Below are positions 35,691 through 43,136 of a stretch of DNA of 64,000 bases, in pieces (the first letter of the stretch is position 1; every line of letters starts with the position of its first letter). The position numbers and the translations under genes were made by a program. The DNA comes from Hyphococcus formosus (GTDB lineage Bacteria; Pseudomonadota; Alphaproteobacteria; Caulobacterales; Parvularculaceae): assembly GCF_046736345.1 (NCBI RefSeq), contig NZ_CP157210.1:1860001-1924000 (forward strand), read 5' to 3'. The notes under the pieces are model-generated. The model made no database searches. It was given only the letters and a program-made list of their open reading frames with translations, and was not told the DNA's origin.

Positions 35691-36938
35691 TTAACTTGCT
35701 ATTTGCTGAACGGGTAATTTGTCCAGTATTTTCAACTCGCTGTCATTTGCCACCGGATACATCATGTTATTGGCGCGCAATAGCGATTGTAACGACCGCT
35801 GGACACCCGCAAGCTTCAGAACACAAAAAGACGCCGTTAGGTTCTTCTCGAGCATCAAAAGTTGTCCCAAAAATGCACGGTCTACCGATTTGAGGCTCGA
35901 ACAATCCAAAATTACGGCATTCGCATTGCCGCTTGCGGAGGCTGTCGCCGCCTGGCGAAAGGCTTCGCGTACCGGACGAAGATTATGACGACCGAGATCA
36001 CCCGAAAGGTGAATAACGACCTTCCCCGCCGCGTCCTGATCCTTAACGGTCGCAGCACCTTCGCCAGTTACATTTTTAGCTTTGGTCAACTGGCTAGCGA
36101 GGTCAGTGAGCGCAATCCGCGCCAAAGCCAGACCGTCATCAAAATAACGACGCCATAAGCTCGGCTCTTCTTTTATGCGCCACAACCACTCTAAGCCGCT
36201 TTTCTGAACCCATTCCGGGGCGCGCTGAATGCCGCCAGCGGTGAAATCAACAACGGCCCCCAAATGCGCGGTGACCGGCGCAGCCAACCGATCACGGTTG
36301 CGCTCGATCCAAGCCTGCCCTTTTGCGGCACCGAGCGCCACCATGACAAAGTCAGGCTCGGCAGCATTGATTTCGTCGATAATCGCCTCGGAACTCATAC
36401 TTTCCACGTCGCCAAAACCCGGATTGATCCATCCCACCGCCTCCACACCGCGGTTTTCATTATTTAGTGCATTTGTTGCCTGCTCGGCAGCGCCGTCACG
36501 ACCTCCAAAGAAAAATACCTTTAGCTTGCGGCCAGAAAATGACGGGCGGCGACGTAGCGCCTCAAAAACATCAGATCCGGCAACCCGCGACGTAACCGGC
36601 AAACCTAGCAATTTCGCCATTTTCACGAGTGGCGCGCCATCAATGACGCTCAAATCTGCATTCAAAAGTTCTGACCGAGCCTTCTTGTCTTTGTTCGCAC
36701 GCACAAGAAAATTGACATTGGGCGTGATGAAAGAGAGGCGCTTTCCACTACGCGATGAGTCGTCAATCATACGCACTGTTTGATCGATATCGGCCACATC
36801 AACCGGCAATCCCATCAGGCACCACACATCCCGATCGAAATCATCTCTACGCAACGCCGCAACTTCAGCCGCTGGCGCGCCAAGCCCAGTCTGCGATTGC
36901 GCTGGGTTAGAGAATTTATGTGCCGGTTTATCGCTCAT
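35691..36938 (-). CDS. WecG/TagA/CpsF glycosyltransferase fused to a STAS-like domain
   Basis: 415 residues. Residues about 36-285 are a GT26 (WecG/TagA/CpsF) transferase: TPNVNFLVRA, the catalytic VIDGAPLVKMAKLLG, LGAAKGQAWIERN and LGAVVDFTAGGIQRAPEWVQ followed by GLEWLWRI. These enzymes usually add N-acetylmannosaminuronic acid or a similar sugar to a lipid-linked sugar. Residues about 303-408 form a STAS-type domain (GKVVIHLSGDLGRHNLRPV, AVILDCSSLKSVDRAFLGQL). The usual phosphorylatable Ser in the D-S-S-G loop is absent (DRAFLG). It is the first gene of the minus-strand operon, translated divergently from the exosortase gene. Confidence 0.87.
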   Translation of the reverse strand: MSDKPAHKFSNPAQSQTGLGAPAAEVAALRRDDFDRDVWCLMGLPVDVADIDQTVRMIDDSSRSGKRLSFITPNVNFLVRANKDKKARSELLNADLSVIDGAPLVKMAKLLGLPVTSRVAGSDVFEALRRRPSFSGRKLKVFFFGGRDGAAEQATNALNNENRGVEAVGWINPGFGDVESMSSEAIIDEINAAEPDFVMVALGAAKGQAWIERNRDRLAAPVTAHLGAVVDFTAGGIQRAPEWVQKSGLEWLWRIKEEPSLWRRYFDDGLALARIALTDLASQLTKAKNVTGEGAATVKDQDAAGKVVIHLSGDLGRHNLRPVREAFRQAATASASGNANAVILDCSSLKSVDRAFLGQLLMLEKNLTASFCVLKLAGVQRSLQSLLRANNMMYPVANDSELKILDKLPVQQIAS

Positions 36939-37411
36939 GAACTTTTCTTGCCGTTTTATGTTAACGCGTTAACGCTGTTTCAGTTCAGAACTCTTTCGCC
37001 GTTAAGGCTATATGGAGTTCAATTTCGAGATGTAATGAGCAAACAATGGGCCAAATTCGCGTGGGACGTGTTTTTAATAAAAAATTTACCCCAAAACTCG
37101 CGCAAACAAAGGGGCAGGCATAAAATCCAGACAAACACAGCCGGAGCGGGCCTTCACCACATCGGAACTAAGGTTCTGAATATTTTAAGATATTTACCTT
37201 AACGGCATAGTAGAATGATTAATATACCGCGGTGCAAGAATAGTGATTAAAAGCCATTAAGCCTTGAATGCTCTTTACTTATCCCGCCCGGCAATGAATT
37301 GATCGACGGCACTAAATTTGCTGTTTGCCAACAAATTCGATGTAACCGCACGGTAGAACGCGGAAATGAAACGGGGCTTCGCTCCAAAAATCAGGAAACA
37401 AGACACCACTT
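36939..37411. promoter_or_regulatory. Divergent intergenic region of the exosortase/EPS locus
   Basis: This 473-base AT-rich region separates two divergent transcription units and probably contains both promoters. GTTAACGCGTTAAC (36960-36973) is a perfect 14 bp palindrome lying 22 bases before the wecG-type start, a strong operator candidate. Nothing resembling a tRNA, a structured small RNA with a T-run, or a convincing small coding frame was found. The segment 37180-37260 is notably AT-rich. Confidence 0.55.
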
Positions 37412-39037
37412 ATGAGTGACAATTCTTCTGAACAAACCACAGCACCCACCGCAAAGATTGAACTACGCCCGGTCTATCTACTGGTCGCGCTGGGGCTGGT
37501 TTATGTTTTTGCTTTCTGGGGCGGGATCGAAAATCTGTTCAAACGCTGGGGCGAACAAGAAGAATTGAGCCACGGATATTTTCTGCCTGTCATTGCGGGT
37601 TGGATGTTGTGGTCCCGTCGTGACGCGCTTTTGGGGAGCCTCGGGAAACCGGTCGCATTGGGCATTGCGGGCGTCGCAATTTCCGCGATTGTTCTGATTC
37701 TCTCAGAGCTTACCGTCACTTCGCTGATGATATTTCAGCACCTTGCGATGATTTCCATGCTTGGTTCGTTGGCGCTGGCGTTAGGCGGTTGGCGGGTTTT
37801 CTGGCTGTCGCTTTTGCCGATTGGCTTTCTTTTGTTCATGGTGCCGCCCCCCTATTGGTTCATCACGGTTCTGTCGCAGCAATTCCAGCTCTGGTCATCA
37901 CAGCTCGGCGTTTTCATGATTGAGCTACTGGGTATTCCGGTCTTTCTGTCCGGCAATATTATTGATCTGGGCGATTACAAACTACAGGTCGCAGAAGCCT
38001 GTAGCGGATTGCGTTATCTTTTCCCGTTCTTAAGCCTAGGTTTCCTCGCGGCTTATCTTTTCAACGCGCCGTTATGGCAGCGGGCAATCGTATTTCTTTC
38101 GACAATCCCAATTACGATCGTAATGAACAGTTTCCGCGTTGCTGCAACGGGCCTGCTGGTTCAGCGGTTTGGGCCGGAACACGCGGAAGGTTTCATTCAC
38201 ATGTTTGAAGGCTGGGTCGTCTTTTTGATGTGCCTGGCAATGTTATTCATCGTCATTGCGGCGCTATCCCGCCTCTCCGGCAAAAAGGGATTCACCGAAT
38301 TGCTCGGCTTGCCTGACATTCCGGCGCAACCTTCTGCGACCAAATGGAGCGCAAAAACCTTCACAATCTTTGGCTCGATTTCGATTGCAATCATCTTGGC
38401 CGCAGGTGCGTATGTTCATTTTGGGACATCCAACATCCTCAAGGTCCCCGAGCGTGCATCCTTGGCCGGCCTACCCTATGAATTTGAAGGTTGGTCCAGT
38501 GAAGTGCAAAAAGTCGACAATGAGACGCTCGAGGTCCTAGGTGCCGATGACTATATCATCACGAATATGGTCAGCCCCGAGGATGAGCATTTCAATCTGT
38601 ATGTCGCCTATTTGAACATGCAGCGGCACGGCCATAGCTGGCATTCACCGCGTCAGTGCATCCCCGGTGGCGGATGGCAAATTACCCAGCATGACGTCGT
38701 ACCGGTCGAAATGCCGGATGGGCAACGCTTCCATTATAACCGCATCATCATCGAAAATCGGGGCGTCAGACAGTTGGTCTATTACTGGTATGATCAACGG
38801 GGGCGGAAAATCGCGAATGAATTTGTGATGAAGTTCCTGTTGATTTTCGATGCCGTGAAACTTCGCCGTACTGACGGCGCGATGATCCGGATTATGACGC
38901 CAATCGGCCGCCAAGAGATAATTTCCGATGCTGATGAGCGCCTGATGGGCTACATGAAGGAGCTAAATCCAAAACTGCCAGCATATGTACCGCCTGCGGA
39001 TGTTGAGGTGACGCGGGAATTTGATCCGGACGCATAA
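37412..39037 (+). CDS. Exosortase (XrtA/XrtD-like) fused to EpsI domain
   Basis: 541 residues. The first about 290 form the polytopic exosortase with its catalytic triad: the Cys motif in VAEACSGLRYLFPFLSL, the Arg motif in IVMNSFRVAATGLL, and the His in GFIHMFEGWVV. Exosortases cut PEP-CTERM-type sorting signals, and the family is also needed for some EPS loci. Residues about 310-541 are an EpsI domain with one membrane helix, SPRQCIPGGGWQI with its conserved Cys, and YYWYDQRGR. The EpsI fusion plus the neighbouring ATPase and PrsT-like gene point to the XrtA or XrtD group. No PEP-CTERM, VPLPA-CTERM or similar C-terminus was found in any other protein of the window. The ATG is at 37412. Confidence 0.92.
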   Translation: MSDNSSEQTTAPTAKIELRPVYLLVALGLVYVFAFWGGIENLFKRWGEQEELSHGYFLPVIAGWMLWSRRDALLGSLGKPVALGIAGVAISAIVLILSELTVTSLMIFQHLAMISMLGSLALALGGWRVFWLSLLPIGFLLFMVPPPYWFITVLSQQFQLWSSQLGVFMIELLGIPVFLSGNIIDLGDYKLQVAEACSGLRYLFPFLSLGFLAAYLFNAPLWQRAIVFLSTIPITIVMNSFRVAATGLLVQRFGPEHAEGFIHMFEGWVVFLMCLAMLFIVIAALSRLSGKKGFTELLGLPDIPAQPSATKWSAKTFTIFGSISIAIILAAGAYVHFGTSNILKVPERASLAGLPYEFEGWSSEVQKVDNETLEVLGADDYIITNMVSPEDEHFNLYVAYLNMQRHGHSWHSPRQCIPGGGWQITQHDVVPVEMPDGQRFHYNRIIIENRGVRQLVYYWYDQRGRKIANEFVMKFLLIFDAVKLRRTDGAMIRIMTPIGRQEIISDADERLMGYMKELNPKLPAYVPPADVEVTREFDPDA

Positions 39038-39343
39038 GGTAACAAATTGGCGGTGATTTTTATCTAAAACCCCACTGGCTGCCTCATTTATGACCCGATC
39101 AAGGGTTAGCAGCCATATAACTTGGGTTTGGCGATATATTGCCGTCAGGGGCGGAAACATTACGGCTCGCTAACGCCGCCTTTAACTTATTGTTCTATGG
39201 TCATATTCCGTTCATCCAAACGGTGTGTATTAGGGAATTGAAATGCTCGTTATGGGAGAAATCCCACCAAAAAGGGCTTATAGTAGACGGACAAAAGCGC
39301 CGGTAAAGCGTTGAGACGACAGCAGGAACAGGACTGACGGACT
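39038..39343. other. Intergenic region with bipartite hairpin before the chain-length gene
   Basis: A 306-base gap between exosortase and the chain-length protein gene. GGCTGC (39077-39082) pairs with GCAGCC (39109-39114), and within it ACCC (39093-39096) pairs with GGGT (39103-39106), giving a two-part hairpin without a T-run. The rest is unstructured by eye and probably carries a promoter for the chain-length/kinase pair. No gene was seen. Confidence 0.35.
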
Positions 39344-40990
39344 ATGGGTGACGAGTTTACACTAGAGGATGCGCTGATCATTCTTCAGCGGCGCTTTCTT
39401 GCGTTTATCTTACCAGTGATCGTTATCGTCCCGCTGGGCATTCTGACCGTAATGCTGCTGCCAGCAAAATATACGGCGCAAGGAACCATCTTGGTGGAAT
39501 CCCAGCAGATCCCCACAGACCTTGTCCGCTCAACCATTAACGCCTATGCGCAAGAACGCATCCAAACCATCCGCCAACAGGTTATGACGCGCAACCGGCT
39601 ATTAGAGGTTGCTGACGAATACAATCTCTTCCCAAAAGAATTAGGCCTGTCAGAGAGTGAGCGGGTCAAGCTGATGCGTCAGCGGCTGAATGTTCAACTC
39701 ATTACCACAAGCGTCAATCGCGGCAGCCAAGGTGATGGGACCATTGCGTTTACCGTCGCCTATACAGATCGGGAAGCGCGCAAGGCGTTTCTCGTCGCAA
39801 ACAAATTTATGACCCTGTTTATTGACGAAGATATCCGTGCCCGAACGACGAGCGCGTCAAACACCACTGAATTCTTTGAGCAGGAATCAACGCGGCTGCG
39901 CAATGCTGTCGCGGAAATGGAAAATCGGGTTTCCGAATTCAAGGCTAAAAATTCTGATGCGCTTCCGGAACATCTAAATATGCATCTTAATATGCTGGAG
40001 CGGGCACGGGACGATTACAGTAACGCGCAAGCCGCGATTACCCAGCTAGAGGAAGAGCGTCGCTTCCTTGAATCGCAATTAATCAGCGGCACCGCCGGTG
40101 ATAATAGCCTTTCCATGGAATTGACCCGGCTAGAAGCTGAATTGGCACGTCTGCGCGCGACCTATCACGACAGCTATCCTGAGATTGTTGCGAAGCGCGA
40201 AGAAATTGCATCAATCCGTCGTCGTATGGCCCCAAGTACTGAAATAAAACGTCTGCGGGAAACATTGGCCGAGAAAGAAGATGCCCTGATCGCGTTAGAG
40301 CGTTCGGACGCCCCGGATGAGGAAGCCGTTTCCGCGGCCGAGGCAGAGGTCGAAGCAGCACGCGAAGCCCTCAGCAACCGGATTAGTGACGAAACCCGCA
40401 AGGGATCTCCGGACATCACTGGCGTTCAATTGGAAGGCCGGATTGCGGTCATCGAAAATAGAATTCGGATGCTCCATAAAAAATCAGATGAAACTCAAGA
40501 GCAGATTATCTCCTTAGAGCAACGCATTGCGAAGACGCCGGAGGTCGAACGCGGTCTTGCCAGCCTCACGCGCGATTACGAAAATCTCTTCACTGAGTAT
40601 CAGGACGTCTTATCGAAACAGCAATCTGCGCAGCTCGCGGAAAATCTTGAGATCAACAATCGCGCAGAAAAATTCTCGACTTTGGAGCCCCCTCTCCTGC
40701 CGGAAAAACCATCAAGTCCTGATCGTCCAAAGCTCATGTTGCTTGCGGTCTTTGCAGCCCTTGGTGCCGGTGGGGTAACCGCCTTCGGTATGGAATTACT
40801 TATGTCGCGTATTCGCGGACGCGCCCACATTGCAAATATCATCGGTGGCCAACCAATTGCGGTTATTCCCTATATTCATGGAGAGAAGGAAAAAACCGGA
40901 CGGCTTCCATTTTCAATTTCATTCGGTCGCAAGGGTAAAAAATCTCGCGGCCGTGGTGGTCCCGGGAATACCCTTCCCGAGGCCGTATAA
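39344..40990 (+). CDS. Polysaccharide chain-length determinant (Wzz/GumC-type, exosortase-system)
   Basis: 548 residues of the Wzz family. It has an N-terminal helix (FILPVIVIVPLGILTVMLL), the YTAQGTILVESQ strand, a long periplasmic coiled-coil (about 190-440, rich in Glu/Arg/Leu heptads), the PLLPEKPSSPDRP proline-rich segment and a second helix (LLAVFAALGAGGVTAFG). The kinase domain is not fused; it is encoded by the next gene. Such proteins set chain length and couple polymerisation to export. It lies 35 bases upstream of the kinase. Confidence 0.92.
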   Translation: MGDEFTLEDALIILQRRFLAFILPVIVIVPLGILTVMLLPAKYTAQGTILVESQQIPTDLVRSTINAYAQERIQTIRQQVMTRNRLLEVADEYNLFPKELGLSESERVKLMRQRLNVQLITTSVNRGSQGDGTIAFTVAYTDREARKAFLVANKFMTLFIDEDIRARTTSASNTTEFFEQESTRLRNAVAEMENRVSEFKAKNSDALPEHLNMHLNMLERARDDYSNAQAAITQLEEERRFLESQLISGTAGDNSLSMELTRLEAELARLRATYHDSYPEIVAKREEIASIRRRMAPSTEIKRLRETLAEKEDALIALERSDAPDEEAVSAAEAEVEAAREALSNRISDETRKGSPDITGVQLEGRIAVIENRIRMLHKKSDETQEQIISLEQRIAKTPEVERGLASLTRDYENLFTEYQDVLSKQQSAQLAENLEINNRAEKFSTLEPPLLPEKPSSPDRPKLMLLAVFAALGAGGVTAFGMELLMSRIRGRAHIANIIGGQPIAVIPYIHGEKEKTGRLPFSISFGRKGKKSRGRGGPGNTLPEAV

Positions 40991-41025
40991 GAGTAGTGAC
41001 AACAGGTTTGAAGTAAGGCTTAGCC

Positions 41026-41877
41026 ATGGATCGCATTCGCAACGCAGTAACGCGCGCCCGACATACTCGAGATGCCACTGCGCCAGAAAGCACAGAGACA
41101 AAGACCCCGTTTGAAAAAGTCACAGAACGGGCGAAAGCCAATGCGCGACCTCAACCGGCTCCACAACAGGAAGCCGCAATTGACGACTTGAACCTCGCAA
41201 CCGTTGAATGTGATTTTGAAAAGTTCGGTGCAAATCGCATTATTGCAAACGAACAGGATCCAGTATTGAACGCCTACCGCGTATTGCGGACACGCGTTCT
41301 GCAAAAGATGGAAGCCGAGGGCTGGAAGACCCTTGCGGTCGTTTCGCCTGGCTCAGGCGCAGGTAAAACGGTGACTGCTATTAATCTCGCAATAGCCATC
41401 AGTTCAAAAGCGGGATCACGCGCCACACTGATCGATCTGGATTTCTATCGTCCTAGTGTCGCTCGCTATCTCGGCCTTAAAGAATTCCCATCCGTACTCG
41501 ACTATTTCGAGGGTCAGCGCGACCTCAGGGATGTGGCCGTACGTCCCGGATTGAGTGATGTCGTTTTGATCGCTAATGAGCGCGTCACCCGGCGTGGGGC
41601 CGAACATCTGACTTCTGATCGTGCGGATCAACTGATCGACACGTCAATCAATGATTTTGGCTCTCGTGTGGTGATTTTCGACATGTCGCCACTTCTTGGC
41701 TGTGACGACACAATCGCTTTTTTACCGAAGGTGGACTGCGTTCTGCTTGTGGCTGCCAGCGGAGACACCCGCGTGGACGAATTGAAGGAAGCACGCCGAA
41801 TTCTGGGAAAAACCAATATTTTGGGGACTGTGCTGAATAAGGCACCAGCGGCGTTTATGCCGAACCAATACTACTAA
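41026..41877 (+). CDS. Bacterial tyrosine autokinase (CpsD/Wzc-C type)
   Basis: A 283-residue cytoplasmic P-loop kinase. Walker A is SPGSGAGKT, Walker A' is TLIDLDFYRPS and Walker B is VVIFDMSPLL. The C-terminus ends NQYY, a minimal tyrosine tail in place of the usual longer Tyr cluster. The first about 70 residues are a charged, probably flexible region. The partner Wzz-type protein is the preceding gene, so the two would form the split BY-kinase pair that cycles between phosphorylated and free forms to control polymer length. The small hairpin CCCG-GAAA-CGGG at 41912-41923 follows the stop but has no T-run. Confidence 0.92.
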   Translation: MDRIRNAVTRARHTRDATAPESTETKTPFEKVTERAKANARPQPAPQQEAAIDDLNLATVECDFEKFGANRIIANEQDPVLNAYRVLRTRVLQKMEAEGWKTLAVVSPGSGAGKTVTAINLAIAISSKAGSRATLIDLDFYRPSVARYLGLKEFPSVLDYFEGQRDLRDVAVRPGLSDVVLIANERVTRRGAEHLTSDRADQLIDTSINDFGSRVVIFDMSPLLGCDDTIAFLPKVDCVLLVAASGDTRVDELKEARRILGKTNILGTVLNKAPAAFMPNQYY

Positions 41878-41997
41878 TAGGCGATTTTTCTCCATCACCA
41901 GAAAAGCCTGTCCCGGAAACGGGTCTCTGTGTCATTATTCTTGGCAATTATGGCTTTTGATTCTTGAAGCCCGCAGGTAAACTACCCAGTATATTAA

Positions 41998-42024
41998 CCT
42001 GTGAATGAAATATTCATTCACAGG
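41998..42024. promoter_or_regulatory. Perfect 12 bp inverted repeat, probable operator of the RND pump
   Basis: CCTGTGAATGAA and TTCATTCACAGG form a perfect inverted repeat around a three-base ATA centre. It lies 44 bases before the efflux fusion-protein start, and a TATAAT hexamer follows at 42045-42050. The TGAATGA...TCATTCA core resembles operators of TetR-type repressors of RND pumps. No regulator gene is next to it, so the repressor would be encoded elsewhere. Confidence 0.65.
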
Positions 42025-42044
42025 CGTTTTAACAGCCTGTTAGT

Positions 42045-42050
42045 TATAAT
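42045..42050 (+). promoter_or_regulatory. Candidate -10 hexamer of the RND operon
   Basis: A perfect TATAAT 18 bases upstream of the fusion-protein ATG and 20 bases after the inverted repeat. No good -35 at 16-18 bases is evident, so expression may be activator- or repressor-shaped. The short leader would leave little room for a ribosome-binding site. Confidence 0.4.
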
Positions 42051-42068
42051 CATTACGAGCCGACCGAC

Positions 42069-43136
42069 ATGAAAATTTCTCAGCCCGTCAAACTCGCAGG
42101 CATCATAATCGCGCTGATCGTCCTGTATTTCATGATCAGAAGCCTGTTTGCGGGAGAAGCCGAGCAGGTTGAGGCTGCGGCCAATCCCGACTTTACCGTC
42201 GTAACCGAAATAATTTCACCACAAGACTGGCGTGACGAAGTCACGATCCGAGGGCGTACAAAAGCCGAACGAAAAGTAATCGTCCGCGCAGAGACTAGCG
42301 GCAACATTATTGCTACCCCAACAAAAATTGGCTCTTTCGTATCGAAGGGCGAAGTTTTGTGTCGCCTGAGTGTTGATGCGCGGCGGGCCCAGCTTGCCGA
42401 AGCCAATGCAACCCTCGCCAAAGCAGAATTGGACTACAACGCCGCTGAGAAACTTGGCGAGGATGGGTTCCGATCAGAAACCGGTGTGGCGCAAGCGAAA
42501 GCCGTGCGCGACCAAGCCCGCGCTCTGGTCGAACGCGCGCGTCTGGAACTGGAAAAAACTGAAATCAATGCGCCCTTCGATGGTGTTTATGATGAACGGC
42601 ACGCAGAAGTTGGTGACTACCTAAAGGTTGGTGATCCGTGTGCTACCGTTATTCAACGCTCGCCCTTTCTGATCGTCGGCGCGGTCTCGGAACGCGATGT
42701 CAATAAAATTGCGATTGGCGACCGCGGTGTCGCGACCTTGGCGACGGGCGAGACCATTGAGGGAACGGTTCGCTTCGTGGCGAAATCAGCCGATCCGGCA
42801 ACCAGAACATTTGATGTCGAACTGGAAGTCCCGAATGATGACGGCAATCTTCGTGACGGAGTCACTGCGGAGTTCACAGTCTTCGCGCGCGAACGCAGCG
42901 CACACCAAGTGCCTCGATCTGCGTTGATCCTGAATGACAATGGCGATCTTGGCATTCGCTCTCTTAACGGCGAAAATATCGTTCAATTTGAGCCGGTTAG
43001 AATGCTCGGCGAAACACCAAGCGGGATCTGGGTATCCGGACTAGAAGCCCAAGTTAAGCTGATCACAAGCGGTCAGGGTTTTGTCTCAACCGGGCAAAAG
43101 GTTCAATCTGTTGATGCCGCGGAGCGTCAGTCGTGA
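42069..43136 (+). CDS. RND efflux periplasmic adaptor (membrane fusion protein)
   Basis: 355 residues. The N-terminal hydrophobic anchor (LAGIIIALIVLYFMIRSLF) is followed by a barrel-sandwich domain in two halves (RAETSGNIIATP ... KTEINAPFDGVYDERHAEVGDYL) around a helical hairpin rich in Ala/Arg, then a beta-barrel (GVATLATGETIEGTVRFV) and a membrane-proximal domain. It bridges the inner-membrane RND pump to an outer-membrane channel, which is not in the window. Its stop overlaps the start of the permease gene by 4 bases, so translation is coupled. Confidence 0.94.
   Translation: MKISQPVKLAGIIIALIVLYFMIRSLFAGEAEQVEAAANPDFTVVTEIISPQDWRDEVTIRGRTKAERKVIVRAETSGNIIATPTKIGSFVSKGEVLCRLSVDARRAQLAEANATLAKAELDYNAAEKLGEDGFRSETGVAQAKAVRDQARALVERARLELEKTEINAPFDGVYDERHAEVGDYLKVGDPCATVIQRSPFLIVGAVSERDVNKIAIGDRGVATLATGETIEGTVRFVAKSADPATRTFDVELEVPNDDGNLRDGVTAEFTVFARERSAHQVPRSALILNDNGDLGIRSLNGENIVQFEPVRMLGETPSGIWVSGLEAQVKLITSGQGFVSTGQKVQSVDAAERQS

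Noticed and set aside
36229..36783. 184-codon frame opposite the WecG-STAS gene
   Set aside because: Antisense shadow of a motif-rich gene; no start context or domain.
36960..36973. GTTAACGCGTTAAC as a CtrA site
   Set aside because: The two TTAA halves are four bases apart, not seven as in the consensus, so I keep it only as an unidentified palindrome.
37180..37260. AT-rich segment as horizontally acquired DNA or origin
   Set aside because: It lies in an intergenic region and no flanking repeats, integrase or DnaA-box cluster was seen.
23213..42000. PEP-CTERM-type sorting tail on a protein in the window
   Set aside because: I checked the C-termini of all predicted proteins; none combined a short Pro-motif, hydrophobic stretch and basic end.
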